Shown: positions 1 to 9,098 of the stretch, in pieces
How the letters are laid out: every line of letters starts with the position of its first letter
Position numbering within the stretch: position 1 is the first letter of the stretch
Assembly: GCA_041648735.1 (NCBI GenBank)
Contig: JBAZOO010000009.1
Coordinates: forward strand, 43,993-107,992
Source of the DNA: JBAZOO01 sp041648735
GTDB lineage: Bacteria > Verrucomicrobiota > Lentisphaeria > Oligosphaerales > CAITYL01
DNA length: 64,000 bases
Direction of reading: 5' to 3'
Notes under the pieces: model-generated
The model's input: the letters and a program-made list of their open reading frames with translations, nothing else
Databases searched by the model: none
Told to the model about the DNA's origin: nothing
Made by a program: the position numbers and the translations under genes

Positions 1-42
1 CGCCCGCATCCTCCACACTCCAAACCCTTCCCCGGGAATCCC

Positions 43-1344
43 ATGCTCTTCCTCTACAACATCCTGCTGCCGTTGGTCTTCCTGGTCTATCTGCCGGCCT
101 TCGCATGGCGCCAGCTCCGGCGCGGCAACTTCCTGCCCCGCTGCGGCGAACGCTTCGGCTTCTACGGCAACGCCAAGCTGGCGGCGCTCAAGCGGCTGAA
201 GGCGCCGGTCTGGATCCACGCCGTGAGCGTCGGCGAGGCGGTGGCGGCGCTTAGCTTCATCCGCCACTGGCAGGCGCTCCACCCCGAGACCGACTTCGTC
301 CTCTCGACCACCACCACCACCGGCCAGGCCACGGCCCAGGCGCGGCTGCCGGCGCGGGCCGAACTGATCTACTGCCCCTTCGACCTGCCCTTCGCGGTCA
401 ACCGCGCCCTGCGCGCCATCCGCCCCTCGATGCTGGCCATCTTCGAAGTCGAGATCTGGCCCAACCTGATCACCCGCGCCGCCCGCTACGGCGCCAAGGT
501 CGTGCTCGCCAACGGCCGCGTCTCCGACCGCTCGGCCAAGGGCTACGCCCGCCACCGCTGGTTCTTCGCCCCCATCTTCCGCCGCTTCGCCCTCTTCTGC
601 ATGCAAAGCGACGAGGACGCCGCCCGCATCCGCGCGGTCGTGGGCGACGCCGTGCCCATCCGAAGCTGCAACACCATGAAGTTCGACCAGATCCCGGACG
701 CCGATGCCCAGGACAAGGCGGCCGTGCTCGCCGACGTCTTCGGCCCCGGCCCACGCCTGACCTTGACCGCCGGCTCCACCCACGCCGGCGAGGAGGAGCT
801 GGTCGCCACCGTCTTCAAGCGGCTGCGCGAAACCTACCGCACCCTGCGGCTGGTGCTGGTGCCGCGCCATGTGGAGCGCACGGCCGAAGTCGAGGCGGTG
901 CTGCGCAAGCTCGGGCTCACTTGGCGCCTGCTGAAGCCGGGCGCCAGCGGCCAGGTCTACGAGGAGCCAGTCGAGGTGCTCCTGGTCAACACCACCGGCG
1001 AGCTGATGGCCTTCTACGCCGCCGCCGACGTCGCCTATGTCGGCAAAAGCCTGGCCGGCAACCACGGCGGCCACAACATCATCGAGCCCGCCATCTTCGG
1101 CAAGCCGATCCTCCACGGGGCGCACATGGAGAACTTCCGCCTGGTCACGGCCATCTTCCGCAAGGCCGCCGCCGCCGCCGAGGTGCCCGACGACGCCACC
1201 CTGGAGCCGGCCCTCAAGCTGCTCCTGGACAAGCCCGCCCTCCGCCAGGAGCTGGGGCGCAAGGCGCGCCAGGTCGTCGAAGCCAACCGTGGCGCCATCG
1301 CCCGCACCATCGCCGCCCTCCGCGAACTCCGCGGCCAAGGCTGA
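43..1344 (+). CDS. waaA: 3-deoxy-D-manno-octulosonic acid (Kdo) transferase
   Basis: Transfers Kdo from CMP-Kdo to lipid A precursor at the inner face of the cytoplasmic membrane, the first step of LPS core assembly. The 433-residue length matches the family. An N-terminal hydrophobic segment (about residues 2-20) is followed by the typical N-domain with WIHAVSVGE near residue 57 and an STTTTTGQ stretch near residue 90. The C-domain carries GGHNIIEPA near residue 346, the GT30 nucleotide-sugar binding region. ATG at 43 is the first in-frame start and gives the expected N-terminus. The next gene starts 10 bases after the stop, so the two may be co-transcribed. Number of Kdo residues added cannot be read from sequence. 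The family call is secure. Confidence 0.95.
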   Translation: MLFLYNILLPLVFLVYLPAFAWRQLRRGNFLPRCGERFGFYGNAKLAALKRLKAPVWIHAVSVGEAVAALSFIRHWQALHPETDFVLSTTTTTGQATAQARLPARAELIYCPFDLPFAVNRALRAIRPSMLAIFEVEIWPNLITRAARYGAKVVLANGRVSDRSAKGYARHRWFFAPIFRRFALFCMQSDEDAARIRAVVGDAVPIRSCNTMKFDQIPDADAQDKAAVLADVFGPGPRLTLTAGSTHAGEEELVATVFKRLRETYRTLRLVLVPRHVERTAEVEAVLRKLGLTWRLLKPGASGQVYEEPVEVLLVNTTGELMAFYAAADVAYVGKSLAGNHGGHNIIEPAIFGKPILHGAHMENFRLVTAIFRKAAAAAEVPDDATLEPALKLLLDKPALRQELGRKARQVVEANRGAIARTIAALRELRGQG

Positions 1345-1353
1345 CCCCTCCCC

Positions 1354-2316
1354 ATGGCCTCAACCCTCTTCTGGAATCTCCTCGCGATCCTGCTGCTGAT
1401 GGCCCCCGGCGTCTGGCTGCGGCGCACCGGCGTGGTCACCGACGAGGCCGCGGCGCGCATGGCGCGCTTCGTCTTCACCGCCGCCTACCCCTGCCTCATC
1501 TTCGCCGCCATCAGCGAGCGCTACACGGCGCCAGCGCTGCTCCGCGCCTGGGCGTTGCCGGTGGGGGTGTTCGGCATCGTCGTCGTCGGCTGGCTGGCCG
1601 GACTGGCCGTCGCCCGCCTCCTGCGCTTCGCCACGCCGGCGCAAAAACACGCCTTCATCTTCCAATGCGGCTTCAACAACTACTCCTTCCTCGCCCTGCC
1701 GCTGGTGGAGGCGCTCTGGGGCGCGGAGGCGGGCGCCATGCTCCTGCTCTCGACCGTCGGCGCCGAACTGGGCGTCTGGACGCTCGGCGTCACCACCCTC
1801 GGCGGCCACGGCTTCCACTGGCGCCAGTTGCTGACCCTCGCCCGCCGCCCACCCTTGCTCGCCCTCGCCGCCGCCGGCGCCTGGCTCGCCGTGCGCGACC
1901 TCCTGGGACTGCCCCCCGTCCTGGAGACGCTGCACAGCGGCACCGCCGGCACCGCCATCTTCCGCGCCGTGAAACTGCTCGGCGGCGCCACCATCCCCCT
2001 CTCCATGACCGTGGCCGGCTGCAGCCTCGCCGTCCTGCCGCCGCGCGAACTCCGCAACCGCCTCGTCTGGCTCGCCAGCGCCCTGCGGCTGCTGGCCATT
2101 CCCGCCCTGGTGCTGCTCGGGTTGCGCCTCCTGCCAATCCCCGCCGACCAGCTCCGCGTCCTCAGCGTCGTCGCCGTCATGCCCGCCGCCGTCGCCAGCA
2201 TCAGCCTCTGCAAAGTCTATGGCGGCGACGAACACCTCACCGCCGGCACCGTCCTCCTCACCCATCTCGCCGCCGCCGCCACCGTCCCCATCCTCCTCGC
2301 CCTCGCCTTGGGCTGA
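1354..2316 (+). CDS. AEC-family (auxin efflux carrier type) membrane transporter
   Basis: 320 residues, almost entirely hydrophobic, with about ten predicted transmembrane segments starting at residue 5. The pattern of an N-terminal half ending in an FQCGFNNYSF segment (near residue 103) and a C-terminal half with PLSMTVAGCSLA (near residue 211) fits the AEC/PIN-like permease fold. Family members move small organic anions such as malate or malonate, but the substrate here cannot be told. It follows waaA by 10 bases, so it may be in the same transcript. Substrate assignment is open; the family call is fairly secure. Confidence 0.8.
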   Translation: MASTLFWNLLAILLLMAPGVWLRRTGVVTDEAAARMARFVFTAAYPCLIFAAISERYTAPALLRAWALPVGVFGIVVVGWLAGLAVARLLRFATPAQKHAFIFQCGFNNYSFLALPLVEALWGAEAGAMLLLSTVGAELGVWTLGVTTLGGHGFHWRQLLTLARRPPLLALAAAGAWLAVRDLLGLPPVLETLHSGTAGTAIFRAVKLLGGATIPLSMTVAGCSLAVLPPRELRNRLVWLASALRLLAIPALVLLGLRLLPIPADQLRVLSVVAVMPAAVASISLCKVYGGDEHLTAGTVLLTHLAAAATVPILLALALG

Positions 2317-2362
2317 TCCCCCGCTTGCCGCTTGCCGCTTACGGTTCACAAAAAAAACTCCG

Positions 2363-2390
2363 TTGCGCCCGCCGCCGCCGCCGCTATATT
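2363..2390 (+). promoter_or_regulatory. Predicted sigma-70 promoter of cimA, probably leaderless
   Basis: TTGCGC at 2363-2368 and TATATT at 2385-2390 with a 16-base spacer. Transcription would begin about seven bases after the -10, which is at or one base before the A of the cimA ATG at 2398. No Shine-Dalgarno sequence fits in the remaining seven bases (gtcgccc). Confidence 0.5.
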
Positions 2391-2397
2391 GTCGCCC

Positions 2398-4017
<1,620 letters not shown>

Positions 4018-4068
4018 ACCCCCTCCCCAGCCCACCGGGCGGCCGGCGGCGGCCAGCGGCGGAGCGGT

Positions 4069-4096
4069 TTGCGTTTTTTTGATAACGCATTATCGT
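4069..4096 (+). promoter_or_regulatory. Predicted sigma-70 promoter of the porin-like gene
   Basis: TTGCGT at 4069-4074, a 16-base spacer and TATCGT at 4091-4096. A small inverted repeat (GATAA-cgca-TTATC, 4081-4094) overlaps the -10 and could be an operator. The start codon is about 75 bases downstream. Confidence 0.4.
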
Positions 4097-4169
4097 TTGG
4101 GCCGTCACCGCCACTGCGGAACCGCTGACCACCCCCAAAAAACGACCGGAAAGAGGAACCCCCGACACC

Positions 4170-5078
4170 ATGACCACCATGACCCGCCGAAGCCGTCGCC
4201 GGCTGCTGAGCGCCGCCCTGCTGGCCACCACCCTCGGTGCCGCCGCCACCGCCAACGCCAAGGCCGCCGCCGCGGTGGGCTCGGCCGAGTGCGCGCCGCC
4301 GCCGGAAAAACCCCAAACCCTGCTCCGCCTCCAACAGGCGCCCGAGTTCCACGCTGAGCTGGATGTGGTGAACAAGTATGTCTCCCGCGGCCTGGTCGCG
4401 GTGGACGACCCCGTGCTCCAGCCGTGCGTCGGCATGGCCTGGGGCGGCTTCGACCTCTGCCTCTGGGGCAACCTGGACACCACCGACTACGGCGCCGGCC
4501 GCTACAACAACCGCGAGTGGCGCTTCTCCGAAACCGATGTCTGCCTCACCTACTCCCACACCTTCAGCAAGGATGTCCACGAGTCCCTGCCCACCAGCCT
4601 CGAACTCGGCGGTGGCGCCCGCTACGAGAACTATGACGGCACGCAATGCGACGACACCGTCAAGCTCCTGGCCTGGGCGACGCTGCCCGACCTGCCCGTC
4701 ACCCCCACCCTGGCCGCGGAATGGGATGCCGACGAGACCCACGGGCTCTATCTGAACTTCAGCGTCGAACACAGCATCCCCCTCATCAAAGGTGCCGACG
4801 GCAAGGCCGACCCGCTCTGCCTCGTCCTCGGCGCCGGCATCGGCTGGGGCGACGACAACCAGAACGAGGCCGACTTCGGCGTCTCCAGCCAGCGCTTCTC
4901 CGACGCCGGCGTCGCCGCCAAGCTTGTCTGGGCCCTCACCGAGCATGTCCAGGTCGCGCCGTTCGTGCGCTACACGGATTTTGTCAGCAATCCATTGCGC
5001 CAGGCCGCCGCCGACGCCAACGACAACGGCAGCTCCGAGCAGTTCGTCTACGGCCTCAACCTCAGCTTCGCCCTCTGA
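4170..5078 (+). CDS. Porin-like outer membrane protein (TorF/Gcw_chp type)
   Basis: 302 residues. The first about 30 residues form a signal peptide (arginine-rich start, then an alanine/leucine core, cleavage likely after the AANAKA region). The body alternates hydrophobic and polar residues as expected for a beta-barrel and contains VNKYVSRG near residue 66, the signature seen in the TorF-family putative porins (formerly Gcw_chp). It ends in SFAL, compatible with outer-membrane insertion. A GAAAGAGG sequence precedes ATG 4170. Its 3' end overlaps the convergent recombinase gene by 17 bases. The family call rests on recalled motif similarity; the transported solute is unknown. Confidence 0.65.
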   Translation: MTTMTRRSRRRLLSAALLATTLGAAATANAKAAAAVGSAECAPPPEKPQTLLRLQQAPEFHAELDVVNKYVSRGLVAVDDPVLQPCVGMAWGGFDLCLWGNLDTTDYGAGRYNNREWRFSETDVCLTYSHTFSKDVHESLPTSLELGGGARYENYDGTQCDDTVKLLAWATLPDLPVTPTLAAEWDADETHGLYLNFSVEHSIPLIKGADGKADPLCLVLGAGIGWGDDNQNEADFGVSSQRFSDAGVAAKLVWALTEHVQVAPFVRYTDFVSNPLRQAAADANDNGSSEQFVYGLNLSFAL

Positions 5079-6270
5079 CCGGCCTCAGGCCTTGGGGGGG
5101 ACGGGCCGCTTCGGCCATGCCTGCGTCCGTGCCCCCCGAACCCGCCGTCCCCGGGCGGAACGGGGGATCGCCTTTTTGGGTGGGGATTTGTGCGGATTTG
5201 GGGGGAAGATTCTCCGCGCCCGGCGCCGGCTGGCGGGCCCGCGGATGGGCTTCGGCATAGGCTTGGATCAGCCGCTCCGTGCTGACATGGGTGTAGATCT
5301 GGGTGGTGGAGAGGCTGGCGTGCCCCAGCAGCTCCTGGACGCTGCGCAGGTCGGCGCCGGCGTCCAGCAAGTGGGTCGCAAAGGAATGGCGCAGCTTGTG
5401 CGGCGTGCAGTCGGGGGGCAGCCCCGCTTCGCGCAGGTAGTTCTTGAACGCCCGCTGGACGGAGCGGGCGGTGAGCCGGCCGCCATCCCGCAAGTTGACG
5501 AACAGCGGTTGCGGACTCCGCACCACCGCCGCCAGGCCGCCGCCCGCCGGCCGCAGCTCCAGGTATTGCCGCACCGCCACGCGCGCCGGGCCGCCAAGGT
5601 AGCAAAGCCGCTCCTTGCGACCCTTGCCGGTGACGCGGAAGACGCCGGCGGCGAGGTCGAGGCCGCCGAGGTTGAGCCCCACCGCCTCGCTGATGCGCAG
5701 GCCAGCGCTGTAAAGGATTTCGAGGAGGGCGGTGTCGCGCCGGGCCGCGAACTCCGCATCCGCCTTCGCGCCTGCGGAGTCCGCACGGACGGCGGCGCGC
5801 CGCCAGAACGCCGCCGGCGCGGCCAGCAGGCGGCTGGCCTGGTCGCGGGTGAGCACCTGTGGGAGCTTGCGCTGGCGCGGGAGCCGGGCCTGTTCGGCGG
5901 CGGGGTTGCGGGCCAGGACGCCGGCCTCCAGCAGGAAGCGGCAGAAGCTGCGCAGGGCGGAGAGCTTGCGCAGGAGAGAGTTGCGGGCAAGTTTCCCGGT
6001 CTGGAGGCGGACCAGCAGCCGGCTCACCGCCGCGCGGGTGAGCGTGCCCCAGGGCAGGGGCTGGCCGGCGGGGAGGCGATCCCATTCCAGCAGATGCACG
6101 CATTGCACCAGATCGTGCCGGTAGGCGGCAAGGGTGTGCGGCGAGGCGTTGCGCACGCCGGCCAAGTGGCGGAGGAAGGCCTGGAACGGCGGATCCTGCG
6201 CCAGCCGCTCCCCGGCGGCCGGCGGTCCACCTGGCGGGTTCAGGGGGCGACTGCCACGCCCGCCCTTCAC
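5062..6270 (-). CDS. XerC/XerD-like tyrosine recombinase with insertions and a C-terminal tail
   Basis: Cuts and rejoins DNA through a tyrosine nucleophile. The N-terminal SAM-like core-binding domain (residues about 25-130) precedes the catalytic domain with the Arg in GLRISE, Lys in GKGRKER, HKLRH, GHAS and the nucleophile in IYTHV. At 402 residues it is about 100 longer than typical XerC. Extra residues lie near 155-172 and 245-255, each containing a copy of the 13-bp palindrome described below, plus a low-complexity tail after about residue 345. It starts with GTG at 6270, overlapping the stop of the cyclophilin gene (GTGA), so the two are translationally coupled. It could be the chromosomal dimer resolvase or an orphan integrase; a second family member is at 37417-38340. 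Confidence 0.85.
   Translation of the reverse strand: MKGGRGSRPLNPPGGPPAAGERLAQDPPFQAFLRHLAGVRNASPHTLAAYRHDLVQCVHLLEWDRLPAGQPLPWGTLTRAAVSRLLVRLQTGKLARNSLLRKLSALRSFCRFLLEAGVLARNPAAEQARLPRQRKLPQVLTRDQASRLLAAPAAFWRRAAVRADSAGAKADAEFAARRDTALLEILYSAGLRISEAVGLNLGGLDLAAGVFRVTGKGRKERLCYLGGPARVAVRQYLELRPAGGGLAAVVRSPQPLFVNLRDGGRLTARSVQRAFKNYLREAGLPPDCTPHKLRHSFATHLLDAGADLRSVQELLGHASLSTTQIYTHVSTERLIQAYAEAHPRARQPAPGAENLPPKSAQIPTQKGDPPFRPGTAGSGGTDAGMAEAARPPQGLRPVRGRS
5510..5522 (-). repeat. Dispersed 13-bp palindrome, copy 1
   Basis: TGCGGAGTCCGCA on the minus strand, inside the recombinase gene, encoding part of VRSP near residue 250 in a segment longer than in typical XerC proteins. Confidence 0.7.
5773..5785 (+). 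repeat. Dispersed 13-bp palindrome, copy 2
   Basis: TGCGGAGTCCGCA on the plus strand, inside the same recombinase gene (residues about 162-166) in its second extra segment. Confidence 0.7.
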
Positions 6271-6878
6271 GGCGCGGCCGCCGCCGCCCCTTGCCGGGTG
6301 GCGTTGCGGATGACCACCGGCTCGACCGGGACGTTCTGGTGCATCCCCTGGGTCGCGGTGCGGACCGCGACAATCTTGTCCACCACCGCCATCCCCTCCA
6401 CAACCTTGCCGAACACGGCGTAGCCATAGCCGCGCGGGGAGCCGTCCTGATGGTCGAGGAAGGCGTTGTCGGCGACATTGACGAAAAATTGGGAGGTGGC
6501 GCTGTCAACCACCGAGGTGCGGGCCATGGACAGGGTGCCGCGCCGGTTCTTCAGGCCGTTGGCCGCCTCGTTCTTGATCGGGGCGCGGGTGCTCTTCGGG
6601 GAGAGGTCGGGGAGCAGGCCGCCGCCCTGGATCATGAAACCTGGGATCACCCGGTGGAAGATGGTGCCCGCATAGTGGCCGCCGTCCACATACTCGAGGA
6701 CGTTCTTGACCGTGATGGGCGCTTCCGTGGCGAACAGTTCGACGGTGAAGCGGCCCAGGGAGGTCTCGAACTCCACCCGCGGGTTGGCGGCGGCCGCGGC
6801 CGCCGCGCTGCCCTCGCCCAGGAAAGCAGTGGCCAGGAAACCGCCAAAGATCCGTCGCAACGCCTTGCTTTTCATCAT
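6267..6878 (-). CDS. Cyclophilin-type peptidyl-prolyl cis-trans isomerase, exported
   Basis: Catalyses proline isomerisation, probably in the periplasm. The start at 6878 gives MMKSKALRR followed by a hydrophobic segment and alanine-rich cleavage region, a clear signal peptide; GGAGAG lies six to eight bases upstream. A longer frame reaches 7082, but its extra residues look like non-coding translation. The cyclophilin core holds FHRVIPGFMIQGG (near residue 72), and SQFFVN and FGKVVEGM further on, the standard active-site blocks. 203 residues is normal for a secreted cyclophilin. Its stop overlaps the GTG start of the recombinase gene. Confidence 0.9.
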   Translation of the reverse strand: MMKSKALRRIFGGFLATAFLGEGSAAAAAAANPRVEFETSLGRFTVELFATEAPITVKNVLEYVDGGHYAGTIFHRVIPGFMIQGGGLLPDLSPKSTRAPIKNEAANGLKNRRGTLSMARTSVVDSATSQFFVNVADNAFLDHQDGSPRGYGYAVFGKVVEGMAVVDKIVAVRTATQGMHQNVPVEPVVIRNATRQGAAAAAP

Positions 6879-7078
6879 GAGGCTCTCCAGGATGGGGGAT
6901 GCAAACCGCGAACTCCGCAAAAACATGATGCGGCGGCCCCGGGAATCAAGCGCCCGGGACTTGCCGCCCCAAGCACGGACGAAGGGGCGGGAGATGACAC
7001 AGTGACGCAATGGCTTGATGACGCCAAGTGGCTGGCCGGTGGAAGGCCATGCCGCCCCAGCGCCAGCCCCGGCTTCCC

Positions 7079-7525
7079 TCACAGCGCCAGCTTGAAGACC
7101 GCCTTGCGCACCGGCCCCGCCGCCGCCAGCGGCGCATGGGCGTCCGTGGGCAGGAAGAGGGCGAACTGCCCAGGCTCCAGGTCGAACCAGGCGGCGGGGC
7201 GGTCTTCATAAAAGAGGATGTCCCGCTGCGGATCGTAGTCGAAGCGCAGCTCGCGGCATTCCGCCAGGGGGCGCCAGCCAATGCGCTCGGCGCCGGCGAG
7301 GACGACCTGGATGTCCACATACCGCCGGTGCGCCTCGAGCACCGCGCCCGCCTCGCCGCGCCCCGGCTCCACGTTGATGCCCACATACAGGGCAGCCCCC
7401 TCGATCTCGTGCCGCCCATCCGGCAGCGCCGCCAGCGGCTGCCGGGCCAGGAACTCCTCCACCCGGGCGATGGCGGGGTGGAGCAAGCGGTAGGAGGAAA
7501 GGCAGGCGAGCGAGTCCAAAATCAT
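7079..7525 (-). CDS. YhcH/YjgK/YiaL family protein (DUF386)
   Basis: 148 residues, the usual length of this cupin-like family whose members are linked to sialic-acid and other sugar metabolism (E. coli YhcH, and the beta subunit annotation of evolved beta-galactosidase). Family features visible are the HRRYVDIQ segment near residue 79, and the C-terminal FALFLPTDAHAP segment with metal-binding-type His residues. ATG 7525 is preceded by AAGAGG at good spacing. The in-frame extension upstream as far as 9106 is antisense to tolB and not real. Between it and its likely promoter lies a structured region with its own terminator-like hairpin, so its expression may depend on read-through. Substrate unknown. 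Confidence 0.85.
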   Translation of the reverse strand: MILDSLACLSSYRLLHPAIARVEEFLARQPLAALPDGRHEIEGAALYVGINVEPGRGEAGAVLEAHRRYVDIQVVLAGAERIGWRPLAECRELRFDYDPQRDILFYEDRPAAWFDLEPGQFALFLPTDAHAPLAAAGPVRKAVFKLAL

Positions 7526-7548
7526 GCGAAACCTCTTAGTTTCGGCCC

Positions 7549-7569
7549 AAAAATGGTGGCGGCGCCACC
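7549..7569 (-). terminator. Hairpin plus U-run ending the candidate ncRNA
   Basis: On the minus strand GGTGG-cgccg-CCACC (7569-7555) is followed by ATTTTT. The stem is short but fully GC. It lies 24 bases upstream of the YhcH start, so it could end a free RNA or act as an attenuator. Confidence 0.5.
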
Positions 7570-7736
7570 CCAGTTCCAGACCGGGCCAACGCCGCCTATC
7601 TGAACTTCCCAGTGTTTTCGGTGGGCTTCCACCGATTCCGGATTGCTTCCACGGGATCCGCGTCGCCCATCCGGCCTCGTCCCTCGCCTGGCTCACTCCT
7701 TGGACTGAGCCTCGACCGAACCCACTGGGGAGTCCT
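7549..7736 (-). ncRNA. Candidate structured noncoding RNA or 5' leader element
   Basis: A consensus promoter at 7743-7770 would start a transcript near 7736 that runs about 188 bases to the hairpin above. No ORF in it looks real. I can draw several helices by eye: CCCCAGT near the 5' end with ACTGGGG near the 3' end as a closing stem; GGCTCA with TGAGCC; CCGGAT with ATCCGG; CGGTGG-aagc-CCACCG; and AGTTCAGA with TCTGGAACT. That is a multibranched fold closed by its ends. It does not match the conserved cores of SRP RNA, RNase P RNA, tmRNA or the TPP, cobalamin, glycine, FMN, fluoride or c-di-GMP riboswitches as I remember them. It may be 6S-like, a new class, or a riboswitch for the YhcH gene. 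Confidence 0.45.
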
Positions 7737-7742
7737 ATTAAC

Positions 7743-7770
7743 ATTATACTCCATCCGGGGGATTTGTCAA
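7743..7770 (-). promoter_or_regulatory. Full-consensus sigma-70 promoter for the candidate ncRNA
   Basis: On the minus strand TTGACA (7770-7765), 16 bases, TATAAT (7748-7743). Both hexamers are exact consensus, the only such promoter I found in the window, which suggests a strongly expressed transcript. Confidence 0.7.
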
Positions 7771-7775
7771 GGGAT

Positions 7776-7803
7776 TTGCACTTTCGCGGGAGTGGGGCAT
7801 GTT
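7776..7803 (+). promoter_or_regulatory. Possible promoter of the tolB-like gene
   Basis: TTGCAC at 7776-7781, a 16-base spacer and CATGTT at 7798-7803. The -10 is weak. It points toward the gene at 7862. Confidence 0.25.
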
Positions 7804-7861
7804 GATGCCGTTTTTGCCCCGCCGCCCGCCCGCCCAATCCACCCCCCAAGGTTGCCGTCCC

Positions 7862-9070
7862 ATGCGCGTCACGCCCCGCTTTTGGCTTTGCCTCCCCCTC
7901 CTGCTCGCCCTCGCCCTCCTCCCGGCGCCGCTGCCGGCCCAAGGTCATTTCATTGACATCCGCAAGACGGCTGGCCAGGAAAACCCCGGCCTCCACCTGG
8001 CCGAGTTCAGCGGCTCGCCGGCGACCAAGGCCCGGCTGGAGGCCACGCTCCGCCGCTGCGGCTGGTTCACCATCCTCCCCTCCCCGCGCGGCGCCAGCTA
8101 CATCCTCACGGCGGTGGAAAGCGGGCCGGCGCTGGAGCTGACCGTCACCGCCGCCGGTGGGGCGACCTTCAGCCTCCGCCAGCCCGCCCGGAGCCGCCAG
8201 CCGGAATGGACCCTCTACCAGGCCGTGGACCAGCTCATCGAGCGGCTGTTCAAGGTGCCCGGCCCCTGCGCCAGCACGATCGCCTTCGTCAACGGCAAAG
8301 GCGGCTACAAGGAGATCGTCACCTGCCACTTCGACGGCAGCGGCATCCAGCAGCTCACCTTCAGCCGCAGCATCGCCACCGAGCCATCCTGGGGGCCGCG
8401 CGGCAGCCTGGTCTACACCCTCTACCAGAACAACTACACCGACGTGGTGCTGGTTGACACCCTCTCCAGGCAGCAGCGCCGCCTCTCCGCCTTCCCCGGC
8501 CTGAACTCCAGCGCCGACCTGGCGCCCGACGGCCGCTTCGTGGCGCTCACCCTCAGCCGCGACCGCAAGGTCGAGCTGTACGGAATGGACGTGCGCACCC
8601 GTGGCCTGCGCCGGCTGACCCACGACGCCGCGGTGGAAAGCTCCCCCTGCTGGTCGCCGGACGGGGCCCGGATCTGCTACGTCTCCGACCTCCCGCGCAG
8701 CCCCAAGCTCTATGTGATCCCCGCCGGCGGCGGCCGCGCCCAGCGCCTGTGCAGCCTCGGGGGCGAGCAGGTCTCCCCCGACTGGTCCGCCGTCGCCAAC
8801 AAGATCTGCTTCGCCACCGGCAGCGGCGGCAACTATGACCTGGCGGTGATCGCCATGGACACTCCGGGGCAGATGGCCGAAGTGCTCACCCGCGGCGGCG
8901 TCTATGAAGCGCCCTCCTGGGCGCCCGACGGCCGCCATGTGGCCTGCACCAAGCGCGCCGCTGGCGGCCGGCGCCAGCTCGTCATGTTCGACACCTGGCT
9001 CAAGCGCGAAACCCCCATCACCGCCCCCGGCGACCTCTCGCTGCCAAGCTGGTCCCCGGCCCACGACTGA
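7862..9070 (+). CDS. TolB-like periplasmic beta-propeller protein
   Basis: 402 residues. The start at 7862 gives an ideal signal peptide (MRVTPRF, a leucine-rich core, then LPAQG); an ATG at 7799 would bury it. A small N-terminal domain resembling TolB-N (residues about 30-145) is followed by WD40-like/PD40 repeats with SWSPDG-type blocks, for example near residues 260, 300 and 360. TolB belongs to the Tol-Pal system that keeps the outer membrane constricted at division. No tolA, tolQ, tolR or pal gene is in the window, so a role outside Tol-Pal is possible. Confidence 0.75.
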   Translation: MRVTPRFWLCLPLLLALALLPAPLPAQGHFIDIRKTAGQENPGLHLAEFSGSPATKARLEATLRRCGWFTILPSPRGASYILTAVESGPALELTVTAAGGATFSLRQPARSRQPEWTLYQAVDQLIERLFKVPGPCASTIAFVNGKGGYKEIVTCHFDGSGIQQLTFSRSIATEPSWGPRGSLVYTLYQNNYTDVVLVDTLSRQQRRLSAFPGLNSSADLAPDGRFVALTLSRDRKVELYGMDVRTRGLRRLTHDAAVESSPCWSPDGARICYVSDLPRSPKLYVIPAGGGRAQRLCSLGGEQVSPDWSAVANKICFATGSGGNYDLAVIAMDTPGQMAEVLTRGGVYEAPSWAPDGRHVACTKRAAGGRRQLVMFDTWLKRETPITAPGDLSLPSWSPAHD

Positions 9071-9098
9071 AACGCCCCCCCGCACGATCCATCCGGCC

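Noticed and set aside
7549..7736. Cobalamin or other known riboswitch
   Set aside because: I looked for the conserved cores of cobalamin, TPP, FMN, glycine and fluoride riboswitches and found none, so it is left as an unclassified RNA.
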